NCBI RefSeq assembly: GCF_039621805.1
Contig: NZ_CP155074.1
Location: forward strand, 1,426,001 to 1,490,000
Source of the DNA: Paraburkholderia sp. PREW-6R
GTDB taxonomy: Bacteria; Pseudomonadota; Gammaproteobacteria; Burkholderiales; Burkholderiaceae
Length of the DNA: 64,000 nt
Direction of reading: 5' to 3'
In this document: positions 7,112 through 15,679 of the stretch, one piece after another
How positions within the stretch are numbered: position 1 is the first letter of the stretch
Layout: every line of letters starts with the position of its first letter
Notes under the pieces: generated by a model
Told to the model about the DNA's origin: nothing
Database searches by the model: none
What the model saw: the letters and a program-made list of their open reading frames with translations, nothing else
Made by a program: the position numbers and the translations under genes

Positions 7112-8455
7112 TTGCTAACCGGTACATTCCGTTCGCTGCGCATCTTCAACTACCGCGTCTGGGCGAGTGGCGCGATCGTCTCGAACGTGGGTACGTGGAT
7201 GCAACGCACGGCGCAAGACTGGCTCGTGCTCACGGAGCTGACGCATCACAACGCGACCTCCGTGGGTATCGTCATGTCGCTGCAGTTCGGTCCGCAAATG
7301 CTGCTGCTGCCGCTAACCGGCTATGCGGCGGATCATTTCGACCGCCGCAAGCTGTTGTTCGGCACACAGGCGGCAATGGGCGCGCTGGCGCTTTGCCTGG
7401 GCCTCCTGAGCGTCACCGGGCTCGTGAAACTGTGGCATGTCTACCTGTTTGCCGGCCTGCTTGGCTGCGTGACCGCGTTCGACTCACCTGCGCGTCAGAC
7501 TTTCGTTTCCGATCTCGTCGGCGAGGACGATCTGTCGAATGCGGTCGGACTGAACTCCACTTCGTTTAACGCCGCTCGCATGATCGGGCCGGCCGTCGCC
7601 GGGCTATTGATTGCATCCGTGGGTACCGGGTGGGTGTTTCTGATCAACGCGCTGTCGTTCGTCGCGGTGCTGTGTTCTTTACGACTACTGCGACTGAACG
7701 AATTGCATTTGAAGCCGCGCGCGGTGCGTACGCGCGGCAGCTTCGTGGAGGGGTTCAAATATGTATGGAAGCGCCCCGATCTCAAAGCGGCGCTGCTAAT
7801 GCTCTTTCTGATCGGCACATTCGGTCTGAATTTCCCGATCTTCATTTCGACCATGTCCGTCACCGCGTTCCATGCGGGCGCAAGCGAGTACGGCATGCTG
7901 AGTTCGACCATGGCAATCGGCTCGGTCACCGGCGCACTGCTCGCCGCTCGCAGAGCGAAGCCGCGCATGGCGCTGCTGCTGGGCGCCGCCGCATTGTTCG
8001 GGGTCGGCTGCACGGTCGCCGCGCTCATGCCGAATTACGTGCTGTTCGGCCTCGTGCTCGTGGTGATCGGCGTGTCGACGCAAACCTTCACCACCTCCAC
8101 GAACAGTCTCGTTCAACTCACCACTGAGCCCGCCATGCGCGGCCGTGTCATTGCGATCCTGCTCGCCATTGCGTTGGGCGGCACGCCGCTTGGCGCGCCT
8201 GTCGTCGGCTGGGTCGCCGATCATTTCGGTCCGCGCTGGGCGCTTGGCGTGGGCGCCGCATCCGGCATCGCGGCGGCGCTGGTCGGCGTGCTGTACCTCG
8301 TCAGATACCGGCAACTGCGCGTGTATGTCGAAGGCGGACGGCTGCGCTACAGCATCGACGATCCGCGCCAGGCCCCGCCTCATGTCAGCCCGGCCGCGGC
8401 CGTCCAGGCCGCGGTGCTGAGCGAGGCGGAAGAAGACGCGTCGTCCGGGGTCTGA
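7112..8455 (+). CDS. MFS transporter, EntS-like (MFS_3) exporter
   Basis: A 447-residue inner-membrane protein with about 12 hydrophobic segments. RIFNYRVWASGAIVSNVGTW and the loop ADHFDRRKLL between segments 2 and 3 match the EntS/MFS_3 exporter group, and TAFDSPARQTFVSDLV is a family signature. It starts at TTG 7112: an in-frame stop at 7097-7099 rules out any earlier start, and GAGG lies 10 bases upstream. It is probably in one transcript with the MarR and isochorismatase genes, suggesting export of a compound that the hydrolase handles. The C-terminal 50 residues are a cytosolic, acidic tail. It converges on mmsA with a one-base gap. Confidence 0.87.
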   Translation: MLTGTFRSLRIFNYRVWASGAIVSNVGTWMQRTAQDWLVLTELTHHNATSVGIVMSLQFGPQMLLLPLTGYAADHFDRRKLLFGTQAAMGALALCLGLLSVTGLVKLWHVYLFAGLLGCVTAFDSPARQTFVSDLVGEDDLSNAVGLNSTSFNAARMIGPAVAGLLIASVGTGWVFLINALSFVAVLCSLRLLRLNELHLKPRAVRTRGSFVEGFKYVWKRPDLKAALLMLFLIGTFGLNFPIFISTMSVTAFHAGASEYGMLSSTMAIGSVTGALLAARRAKPRMALLLGAAALFGVGCTVAALMPNYVLFGLVLVVIGVSTQTFTTSTNSLVQLTTEPAMRGRVIAILLAIALGGTPLGAPVVGWVADHFGPRWALGVGAASGIAAALVGVLYLVRYRQLRVYVEGGRLRYSIDDPRQAPPHVSPAAAVQAAVLSEAEEDASSGV

Positions 8456-8456
8456 C

Positions 8457-9980
8457 TTACTTTGCCACCGGCATCGTGAATTCTGCGCCCTTCGCAATGC
8501 TGTCCGGCCAGCGCTGCATGATGCTCTTATAACGCGTGTAGAAACGCACGCCCTCTTCGCCGTACGCATGGTGGTCGCCAAACAGCGATCGCTTCCAGCC
8601 GCCGAACGAATGCCAAGCCATCGGCACGGGAATCGGCACGTTGATGCCGACCATGCCCACCTGGATCTGTCGTCCGAAAGCACGCGCCACGCCGCCGTCC
8701 GACGTGAACAGCGACACGCCATTGCCGAATTCGTGTGCGTTGATCAACGCCACGGCGCTCGCAAAGTCGGGCACGCGCACCACGGCCAGCACAGGGCCGA
8801 AGATCTCTTCCTTATAGATCTTCATATCGGTGCCCACATGATCGAACAGCGTGCCGCCGACGAAGAAGCCTTCTTCGCCCGCGACCGGATGCGCGCGGCC
8901 ATCGACGATCAGCTTCGCGCCTTCCGCCACGCCCACGTCGATATAGCCAACGACCTTCGCCTTATGTTCGGCCGTTACCAACGGTCCCATTTCGGCGTCG
9001 AGGTGCTCGCCGTTTTTGATCACTAGCGATTCGACGCGCGGCACCAGCCTCTCGATCAGCGCGTCCGCCACGTTGCCGACCGCCACCGCCACGGAAATCG
9101 CCATACAACGTTCGCCAGCCGAGCCGTACGCGGCGCCAATCAGCGCGTCGACCGCCTGGTCCAGATCGGCGTCCGGCATTACCACCAGATGGTTCTTCGC
9201 GCCGCCGAGCGCCTGCACGCGCTTGCCGCGCTTCGACGCTTCGGTGTGAATGTATGCGGCAATCGGCGTGGAGCCGACAAACGACAGCGCCGCCACATCC
9301 GGATGATCGATCAGCGCATCTACGGCAATCTTGTCGCCGTTCACGACGTTGAACACGCCATCGGGCAGACCTGCTTCCTTCAACAGTTCAGCCAGCCGCA
9401 GCGACGCCGACGGATCGCGCTCCGACGGCTTGAGCACGAACGTGTTGCCGCATGCGAGCGCGACCGGAAACATCCACATCGGCACCATGACCGGGAAATT
9501 GAACGGCGTGATGCCCGCGACCACGCCCAGCGCCTGCCGCAGATTCCAGTTGTCGATGCCGCCGCCGATCTGGTCGGTGAAGTCGGTCTTGAGCAGCTGG
9601 GGAATGCCACACGCGAATTCGACCACCTCGATGCCGCGCACCACTTCGCCTTGCGCGTCGGTGAACACCTTGCCGTGTTCGCGCGTGATCAGCATGGCGA
9701 GTTCGTCGTGATGCTGGTTCAACAACTCCTTGAACCGGAACAGAATGCGTGCGCGCTTGATTGGCGCCGTTTCGCTCCACGCCGGGAACGCCGCCCTGGC
9801 GGCCTGCACAGCCGCATTCACTTCATCGACGGACGCAAGTGCAACCGAGCCAGTCACCTTACCGGTAGCGGGATTGAATACGTCCTTGAAACGGCCGCTT
9901 TGCGGCGCGACCGGCGCGCCGCCAATATAGTGGCCTAGCTGTTTCACCGATAGGTTCGCCTGTTCGTTCACTGCGTTCAT
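8457..9980 (-). CDS. mmsA: CoA-acylating methylmalonate-semialdehyde dehydrogenase
   Basis: A 507-residue aldehyde dehydrogenase converting (methyl)malonate semialdehyde to propionyl- or acetyl-CoA plus CO2, as in valine, inositol and beta-alanine breakdown. MmsA signatures are present: ITPFNFPVMVPMWMFPVALACGNTFVLKPSE, the catalytic Cys in SAGERCMAISVAV, KEEIFGPVL, and the ending GGWKRSLFGDHHAYGEEGVRFYTR that separates MmsA from other ALDHs. The ATG at 9980 is preferred because GAGGT lies about 7 bases upstream; the ATG at 9986 touches that site. No partner mmsB or inositol gene is adjacent; its neighbour upstream is the sulfotransferase-like gene on the same strand. Confidence 0.93.
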   Translation of the reverse strand: MNAVNEQANLSVKQLGHYIGGAPVAPQSGRFKDVFNPATGKVTGSVALASVDEVNAAVQAARAAFPAWSETAPIKRARILFRFKELLNQHHDELAMLITREHGKVFTDAQGEVVRGIEVVEFACGIPQLLKTDFTDQIGGGIDNWNLRQALGVVAGITPFNFPVMVPMWMFPVALACGNTFVLKPSERDPSASLRLAELLKEAGLPDGVFNVVNGDKIAVDALIDHPDVAALSFVGSTPIAAYIHTEASKRGKRVQALGGAKNHLVVMPDADLDQAVDALIGAAYGSAGERCMAISVAVAVGNVADALIERLVPRVESLVIKNGEHLDAEMGPLVTAEHKAKVVGYIDVGVAEGAKLIVDGRAHPVAGEEGFFVGGTLFDHVGTDMKIYKEEIFGPVLAVVRVPDFASAVALINAHEFGNGVSLFTSDGGVARAFGRQIQVGMVGINVPIPVPMAWHSFGGWKRSLFGDHHAYGEEGVRFYTRYKSIMQRWPDSIAKGAEFTMPVAK

Positions 9981-10119
9981 CGTCATACCTCGTGTTCGGA
10001 AATTGCGCGGTCGGGATGCGCAAACTGTAACGACGGCATCGCGCCTGTGCCCGATACAGCGGGGTAAAAGCACGCCACACTGTACTGTTTTCCATGGTTG
10101 AACTGTATTGGAAGGCGAG

Positions 10120-11217
10120 TCAACGCCACGCGTCGGTCAACTCGTTCGCCAGCACCATTTTTTCGCGGACGAGTTCAGCAAAGCTCGCATCGACACCGTT
10201 CTGCGCCTTGAGAAACCTGAGCGCCGCGGAATGTACTGCGCGCATTGCTCGCCCGTCGATGCCGGTCATACGAGACGCGCTTCGCCGCGTTTCGTCGACC
10301 AGATCGCGCGCACTGCTCAGGTCGGGCGACACGCCGCTTTGCGCAGCGAAAGCCGCGCTGACGGTCGTGGCGTAGTCGCGCGACTGCCCGAGCCGGTCAA
10401 TATCGATCAACAGATCGACGCCCTGCGACATACGCAGCGCGCTGAGAATCCAAAGCGCGAGGAAAGCGCGGTACGCGTTGTTGCCTTCCGCCGTGCGCGC
10501 GTACTGTTCACACGCCATGGCATAGGCATCTTCCGACGTGACGGGAACCGGCGGCAATTTGACGTCACAGATGCCGATTGCCTCTCTAACCAATGGCTCC
10601 GCCTGATTCAGACCGAGCACGCGAAACGGCGCGGCGACGAAGAACGGATTACTCCATTGCTGACTGAGGAGCCAACCCGATGCGAACTGCGATGCCGGAT
10701 TGCGCAGCACCGCCGCATGCAGTGCGTGCGGGAATGCGTCGCGCAACCAGGGCAAGCGTCCTGACGAGCGGCAGAACTTGAATGCGGGCATGCTGCCCTG
10801 CGACGCCGCGTGCTGACACAGAGTGCTCAGATAGGCCTGTAATGCAGGGAATTCCCTGTCCGGTATGCTGCCAAAACGATCCGTGCTGAAGCGCCTGTCG
10901 TAGCCTGCTACGCCGCGCGAGCCGTCGTGAAGAAACGGCCGGTACTCGTCGAAATAGGGTTTGGCAAGCGGTGGGTGGCCCGAAGTGAGCGTGGGACGCG
11001 ACGCGCCAACGTCGGCGCTGCTCAGCTCAGCAAGCACGTTGCTCAGCGGTTCGTAAAACCCTGTCACCTGATCGAGCGCTCGCAGGCGCGACCAGATCCA
11101 CGTGCCCGCACTGCGCCAGCCCGCGTGCAGGAATATCGCCTGTTTCAACGCATCCTGTCGTTCGGCGTGATCCGTTGCGTTCGACGGATCATTCAACGGT
11201 CCAGATAACGGTGGCAT
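10120..11217 (-). CDS. Sulfotransferase-like P-loop protein
   Basis: A 365-residue protein. FLHAGWRSAGTWIW (about 29-42) resembles the 5'-phosphosulfate loop of PAPS-dependent sulfotransferases, in which a short RSGTT-like loop follows a hydrophobic strand. The segment AVLRNPASQFASGW (about 175-188) resembles the 3'-phosphate motif, with Arg and Ser at the expected spacing. Other regions are unfamiliar to me. It is divergent from a LysR regulator 204 bases away. The acceptor could be a glycan, lipid or small molecule, and catalysis is unproven because the loop departs from consensus. Confidence 0.6.
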   Translation of the reverse strand: MPPLSGPLNDPSNATDHAERQDALKQAIFLHAGWRSAGTWIWSRLRALDQVTGFYEPLSNVLAELSSADVGASRPTLTSGHPPLAKPYFDEYRPFLHDGSRGVAGYDRRFSTDRFGSIPDREFPALQAYLSTLCQHAASQGSMPAFKFCRSSGRLPWLRDAFPHALHAAVLRNPASQFASGWLLSQQWSNPFFVAAPFRVLGLNQAEPLVREAIGICDVKLPPVPVTSEDAYAMACEQYARTAEGNNAYRAFLALWILSALRMSQGVDLLIDIDRLGQSRDYATTVSAAFAAQSGVSPDLSSARDLVDETRRSASRMTGIDGRAMRAVHSAALRFLKAQNGVDASFAELVREKMVLANELTDAWR

Positions 11218-11280
11218 TGGACATTCTCTTCAATTAATAGCAATACGAAAGGGGAAACAAACGACGGGCATGCTGCCGGC

Positions 11281-11300
11281 TGCCATGCCGCAGCATGGCA
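11281..11300. promoter_or_regulatory. Perfect inverted repeat in divergent promoter region
   Basis: TGCCATGC, a 4-base spacer and GCATGGCA form a perfect 8-base dyad between the sulfotransferase-like gene and the LysR gene. It could be an operator for the LysR protein or a short hairpin. No T tract follows. Confidence 0.45.
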
Positions 11301-11421
11301 CAGGCATCACTTTACCTCCTGCCTGAATGGCGCAGACAACGCACGCGCCGGGCGACGCGCAGTGGAACCCGTTGCGCAAACGCATTAAGCTGCCATTTCT
11401 TCGCACCACAACGCAGCGCAC

Positions 11422-12327
11422 ATGAACGATTCCGCCGATATTCGCTTCCTGCTGACCATTCGCGACAGCGGCAGCCTGCTCGCCGCCGCGCGCAAGCTCG
11501 GGCTGTCGCCATCGGCGGTCACCCAGCGGCTCCAGCAACTCGAAAAGAAACTGGGCACGCAACTGGTGACCAGGACCGCGCGCCGTTTGCGCTTCACGGA
11601 AGAAGGCACGTTGCTGTGCGAGCGCGGCGCGGAACTCGTGCAGCAGTTCGACTCGCTGTTCGAGGACTTGCAGGCGCGTCGCGGCGGCCTAGTCGGCACG
11701 CTGAAAATCAATGCGCCGCTTGGTTTTGGCCGGCGTCACCTTGCCCCCGTGATTGCCGCGTTCCAGCAACACAATCCCGATATCGACGTGGCGCTCACGT
11801 TATCGGACCAGCCGTTGACCGAGGCGATGGAGCGTTTCGATATTGTCGTGCATATCGGCGAGTTGCCGGTGTCGAACCTGGTCGGCTATGCGATCGCACC
11901 GAACGGGCGTTTCGTGTGCGCGTCGCCTGCGCTGATCAAACGCGTGGGGACACCTGCGTCGCCCGACGCTTTAAGCGGCTTGCCATGCATCGTGCTGCGC
12001 GAGAACGGCGAAGACGTGTCGCTCTGGCAGTTCAGCAAGGGCCGCACGCGCCGCAGCGTGCGCGTCGCGCCCCATCTCAGCTGCAACGACGGCGACGTGA
12101 TCCGCCAGTGGGCATGCGAAGGGCGTGGCATCATCCTGCGCTCCGAATGGGACGTCGCCGACGATCTCGCCAGAGGAAAACTCGTGCGCCTGCTGCCGGA
12201 CTGGAAAGCGCCAGACGCCGATGTGATTGCACTGACCCATCGGCGCACCGGACTGCCGGCGCGAACGCGCCAGTTCATGCACTATCTGCAAAGCAGTTTC
12301 AGACCGCAGCCGCCGTGGCGGAAATGA
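11422..12327 (+). CDS. LysR-family transcriptional regulator
   Basis: A 301-residue LysR-type regulator. The N-terminal winged helix is at about 1-60 (SLLAAARKLGLSPSAVTQRLQQLEKKLG). It is followed by a linker helix and a periplasmic-binding-protein-like effector domain to about 300, with VGTLKINAPLGFGRRHLAPVI at its start and GRGIILRSEWDVADDLARGKLVRLLPDW near its end. This type resembles the CrgA/DmlR-like group. The divergent partner is the sulfotransferase-like gene, which is its most likely target. The downstream HAD gene is 129 bases away and may be independent. Confidence 0.9.
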   Translation: MNDSADIRFLLTIRDSGSLLAAARKLGLSPSAVTQRLQQLEKKLGTQLVTRTARRLRFTEEGTLLCERGAELVQQFDSLFEDLQARRGGLVGTLKINAPLGFGRRHLAPVIAAFQQHNPDIDVALTLSDQPLTEAMERFDIVVHIGELPVSNLVGYAIAPNGRFVCASPALIKRVGTPASPDALSGLPCIVLRENGEDVSLWQFSKGRTRRSVRVAPHLSCNDGDVIRQWACEGRGIILRSEWDVADDLARGKLVRLLPDWKAPDADVIALTHRRTGLPARTRQFMHYLQSSFRPQPPWRK

Positions 12328-12456
12328 CGACACTCAATGTTTCGCCGTACGCGCGCATGCTTGTTTCAGTGCCGCTGAATATATGAATCAGACCAACTGA
12401 ACAATAGGCGGTCAGCGAGACTTTATAATCGTTTCACCGTCAAAGCCTTTCAGATC

Positions 12457-13134
12457 ATGACTAGCGCCTGCACATCTTCCGCCTTTCCGAAGGCCGTCCT
12501 CTTCGACCTGCTGACCGCGCTGCTCGATTCGTGGACATCATGGAATCGCGCGGCCGGCTCCGAGCAGACCGGCCGCGCATGGCGCGCCGCCTATCTGCGA
12601 AAAACTTACGGATGCGGCCGCTACATTGCGTACGAGCAACTGGTTCGCGAGGCCGCGACGGAAGTGGGCCTGCCGGAATCCGCCGCGCTCGCGCTCGAAG
12701 CCGACTGGCCTGGTCTGACACCCTGGAGCGGCGCGCTCGACGCTCTTCAGGCGCTCGCGCCGCACTGCAAACTGGCGATCGTGACCAACTGCTCGGCGCG
12801 CCTTGGCGCACAGGCGGCGCAACGCTTTCCGGTCCGGTGGGACGCTATCGTCACGGCCGAGGAAGCGGGCGTCTACAAACCCGACCCGCTGCCCTACCGG
12901 CTTGCACTCGACAAACTCGGCGTAGCGGCACGCCACGCGGCATTCGTCGCCGGCTCCAGTTACGACATGTTCGGCACGGCCGCGGTCGGCTTGCGGACTT
13001 ACTGGCATAACCGCATTGGCCTGCCGCCCGTGGCGGGCGCGCAGCGGCCCGAGGTCGAAGCGCGCACACTGGACGATCTGGTCCCGTGGCTCAGCCGCTT
13101 TGGCCTTCACGAGCCTCATCTCATTCCCCGGTGA
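12457..13134 (+). CDS. HAD-superfamily hydrolase, haloacid dehalogenase-like
   Basis: A 225-residue HAD protein with a helical cap. Motif I is VLFDLLTALLDS: the nucleophilic Asp is present, but the usual DxxGT reads DLLTA and the second Asp of phosphatases is Leu. Motif II is IVTNCS, motif III VYKPDP with its Lys, and the end AGSSYDMFGTAAVGLRTYWHNR resembles type II 2-haloacid dehalogenases (SSNxWDxxG...TxWxNR). It precedes the DSD1-type gene by only 4 bases, so the two are co-transcribed. Substrate is unknown; a dehalogenase or a specialised phosphatase is possible, and the altered motif I argues for caution. Confidence 0.8.
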   Translation: MTSACTSSAFPKAVLFDLLTALLDSWTSWNRAAGSEQTGRAWRAAYLRKTYGCGRYIAYEQLVREAATEVGLPESAALALEADWPGLTPWSGALDALQALAPHCKLAIVTNCSARLGAQAAQRFPVRWDAIVTAEEAGVYKPDPLPYRLALDKLGVAARHAAFVAGSSYDMFGTAAVGLRTYWHNRIGLPPVAGAQRPEVEARTLDDLVPWLSRFGLHEPHLIPR

Positions 13135-13138
13135 AAGC

Positions 13139-14275
13139 ATGAAACTCGAACAGATCGACACCCCGGCCGCGTTAATCGACGTCGCCCGGATGCAGAGGAA
13201 CATCGCACGCATGCAGGCGCACATGAACACGCTTGGCGTCGCGTTCCGTCCGCATGTGAAAACCACCAAATGTCTCGACGTGGTCCGCGCGCAGATCGCT
13301 GCGGGCGCACGCGGGATCACTGTTTCCACGCTGAAGGAAGCGGAGGCGTTTTTCGCCGCCGGAGTGGACGATATTCTGTACGCGGTGAGCATCGCGCCAT
13401 CCAAACTGCCGCGTGCGCTCGCGCTGCGCCGCCAGGGCTGCAAGCTGAAGCTCGTCGTCGACAATCCGGCCGCCGCCGCCGCGATCGCCGCATTCGGCGA
13501 CCAGCATGGCGAAACCTTCGAGGTGTGGATCGAGGTCGATACGGACGGTCACCGCTCCGGCATCACGCCGGAGCAGCACACGCTGCTCGAAGTCGGGCGC
13601 ATCCTGCACGAGAACGGCGTAACCGTGGGCGGCGTGATGACTCACGCCGGATCGAGCTACGAACTGAACACGCCCGATGCGCTCGCCGCCCTCGCCGAAC
13701 AGGAGCGCGCAGGCTGTGTGCGGGCGGCGCAGCGTTTGCGCGACGCGGGCATTGCGTGTCCGGCCGTCAGCGTCGGCTCGACCCCCACCGCGCTCGCCGC
13801 CACGCAACTCGAAGGCGTGACCGAGGTGCGCGCGGGCGTCTATGTGCTGTTCGATCTGGTGATGCACAACGTGGGCGTCTGCGCGCTCGACGACATTGCG
13901 CTGAGCGTACTGGCCACCGTAATCGGGCATCAGCCGGAAAAAGGCTGGGCCATACTCGACGCGGGCTGGATGGCGATGAGCCGCGATCGTGGCACGTCGA
14001 AACAGTCGCACGACTACGGCTATGGCGTGCCATGCCTGCTGAACGGCACGCCGCTGACCGGCTATCTGCTCAGCGGTGCAAATCAGGAGCACGGCATTCT
14101 GTCGCCCATCGACGAAAGCGCGCCAACGGAAGACGTCACGCAGCACTTCCCGTTAGGCATGAAGTTACGCATTCTGCCGAACCATGCGTGCGCCACCGGC
14201 GCGCAATTTCCCGAGTATCACGCGGTGTCGCCGGATGGCGCAAGCGTCGAGTGGCGCCGCTTTCACGGCTGGTGA
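13139..14275 (+). CDS. DSD1-family PLP enzyme (D-threonine aldolase / D-serine dehydratase-like)
   Basis: A 378-residue fold-type III PLP enzyme with an N-terminal alanine-racemase-like barrel. The PLP lysine is in RPHVKTTKC (about residue 42). The C-terminal domain has the metal-binding His and Cys in LPNHACATGAQF, the hallmark of zinc or manganese-dependent DSD and D-threonine aldolases. GWAILDAGWMAMSRDRG is another family signature. It probably acts on a D-3-hydroxy amino acid. The ATG at 13139 follows the HAD stop by 4 bases; longer in-frame extensions run through the HAD gene and are rejected. Operon with the HAD gene suggests a linked step. Confidence 0.87.
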   Translation: MKLEQIDTPAALIDVARMQRNIARMQAHMNTLGVAFRPHVKTTKCLDVVRAQIAAGARGITVSTLKEAEAFFAAGVDDILYAVSIAPSKLPRALALRRQGCKLKLVVDNPAAAAAIAAFGDQHGETFEVWIEVDTDGHRSGITPEQHTLLEVGRILHENGVTVGGVMTHAGSSYELNTPDALAALAEQERAGCVRAAQRLRDAGIACPAVSVGSTPTALAATQLEGVTEVRAGVYVLFDLVMHNVGVCALDDIALSVLATVIGHQPEKGWAILDAGWMAMSRDRGTSKQSHDYGYGVPCLLNGTPLTGYLLSGANQEHGILSPIDESAPTEDVTQHFPLGMKLRILPNHACATGAQFPEYHAVSPDGASVEWRRFHGW

Positions 14276-14317
14276 CACGCGCATCACGAACGCGACGAAC
14301 GCGGCCCGAGTGACCGC

Positions 14318-14770
14318 TTACCCCTCTTCGTCTTCGAGTCCGGCGATCAGATCGTCCACCGCGCGATAGACGCGTTCGACGATCTCCGGTCCCACCTTGC
14401 GCTCCAACGCACGGTAATGCGCTTCGAGATCCTTCGAAATCACGCGCACCAGTTCGACGCTCGTCGGTGTCAGCGACACGAGCACGCGGCGCTGGTCTTC
14501 CGCAAAACGCTCCTTCGTCACCAGTTCCATGCTCTCCATGCGCGCGAGCACGCCCGCCATGCTCGGGCTCGAAATCGTGCAGATATCGGAAATGTGACGG
14601 GGTTCCATCGGCCCATGCTCGTCGAGCGCGCGGATCACGCGCCACTGCTGTTCCGTCAGACCGTGCGCGGTAATCAGCGGACGAAAACGCTCCATCATTT
14701 TTTCCCTGGCGCGCAGCAGCAACATGGGCAGGTTGCGGTGCAAAACTCGTGTGGAAGCGGTTGCAGACAT
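14318..14770 (-). CDS. hpaR: MarR-family repressor of homoprotocatechuate degradation
   Basis: A 150-residue MarR-type regulator. HGLTEQQWRVIRALDEHGPMEPRHISD and SSPSMAGVLARMESMELVTK form the winged helix, with the wing AEDQRRVLVSLTP. The pattern LLLRAREKMMERFRPLITAHGLTEQQWRV is characteristic of HpaR. In enteric bacteria HpaR represses the meta-cleavage operon and responds to 4-hydroxyphenylacetate or 3,4-dihydroxyphenylacetate. Here it is divergent from hpaG1, with a 14-base palindrome between them that overlaps the predicted transcription start of the hpa operon. Confidence 0.92.
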   Translation of the reverse strand: MSATASTRVLHRNLPMLLLRAREKMMERFRPLITAHGLTEQQWRVIRALDEHGPMEPRHISDICTISSPSMAGVLARMESMELVTKERFAEDQRRVLVSLTPTSVELVRVISKDLEAHYRALERKVGPEIVERVYRAVDDLIAGLEDEEG

Positions 14771-14837
14771 AGTTGAAGGTTGGATGAATACACCTGTCGA
14801 AAACTTAAGGGAAAACCCGCGATCAGCCGACAGACTA

Positions 14838-14881
14838 TTGACCCCGGATCATATCAAGCGCAATACTACTAACATGTTAGT
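14838..14881 (+). promoter_or_regulatory. hpa promoter with HpaR operator
   Basis: TTGACC at 14838-14843 and AATACT at 14862-14867, 18 bases apart, make a reasonable sigma-70 promoter toward hpaG1. The perfect 14-base palindrome ACTAACATGTTAGT at 14868-14881 follows at once and would cover the start site, as expected for a repressor operator. Assignment to HpaR is inferred from position and symmetry. Confidence 0.65.
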
Positions 14882-14905
14882 GTTTTCTCCCGGAGACAGC
14901 CAGTC

Positions 14906-15679
14906 ATGTTTGCACTTGCCGATCATCTGCTGCATCCCGCCGGCGACGCATTGCCGCGCGATGTCGACAGAGCCACGGCTGCGGCGCTCCTCGCCGGCGG
15001 CGTTGCCTGCCGGGCGCCCGTGAGCGGCGCAGTCTACGGCGTGTTGCTGAACGACCGCGCGGCGCTCGCAGCGCTCGGCGACGCGATGAATGCCGCGCCA
15101 TACAAGGCGCCGCCCAAGGCGCCGGTGCTGTATCTGAAGCCACGTAATACGCTTGCCGGACACCGCTCGCGTGTTGTCGTGCCCGACGACGCGCTGGGCG
15201 TGGAAGTCGGGGCGTCGCTAGGCATCGTGATAGGCCGCACTGCAACACGCGTCGGCGTGGAGCATGCGCATGACTACGTTGCCGGCTATACGCTGGTCGC
15301 CGATCTGAGCGTGCCGCACGCGAGCGTGTACCGGCCGTCAGTGCGCTTTCGGGCGCGCGACAATTTTTGCGCCGTCGGTCCGGCCGTGGTTGCAGCGCGT
15401 CATATTCAATCGCCAGACGATCTGGAGATTCGCGTGCAGATCGGTACGCAGCCAACATTCAGCGCGAGCACTGCGTCGTCGGTGCGCAACGTTGCACAAC
15501 TTCTCGCGGACGTGACGGACTTCATGACGCTTGTCGCCGGTGACGTCCTTACGTTGGGCGTGCCTTTCGGCTCGCCGGTCGCCCATATCGGCGACACCGC
15601 CGTGCTGTCGATCGGCGCGCTGCCGCCGCTCGAAGTTTCGTTTGCCGGGGCTGAGCATCGCAATGGAGAACAGCCATGA
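14906..15679 (+). CDS. hpaG1: HpaG N-terminal-type decarboxylase/isomerase subunit
   Basis: A 257-residue fumarylacetoacetate-hydrolase-fold protein. In the 4-hydroxyphenylacetate pathway HpaG decarboxylates 5-oxopent-3-ene-1,2,5-tricarboxylate and isomerises the product. In enteric bacteria HpaG is one polypeptide with two such halves; here the halves are separate genes. This one matches the N-terminal half: LYLKPRNTLAGHRSRVVVP, VEVGASLGIVIGRTA, and RFRARDNFCAVGPAVV. The acidic residues of the metal site are less complete than in hpaG2. ATG 14906 follows GGAGA. It is the first gene of the operon and overlaps hpaG2 by 4 bases (ATGA). Confidence 0.9.
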   Translation: MFALADHLLHPAGDALPRDVDRATAAALLAGGVACRAPVSGAVYGVLLNDRAALAALGDAMNAAPYKAPPKAPVLYLKPRNTLAGHRSRVVVPDDALGVEVGASLGIVIGRTATRVGVEHAHDYVAGYTLVADLSVPHASVYRPSVRFRARDNFCAVGPAVVAARHIQSPDDLEIRVQIGTQPTFSASTASSVRNVAQLLADVTDFMTLVAGDVLTLGVPFGSPVAHIGDTAVLSIGALPPLEVSFAGAEHRNGEQP

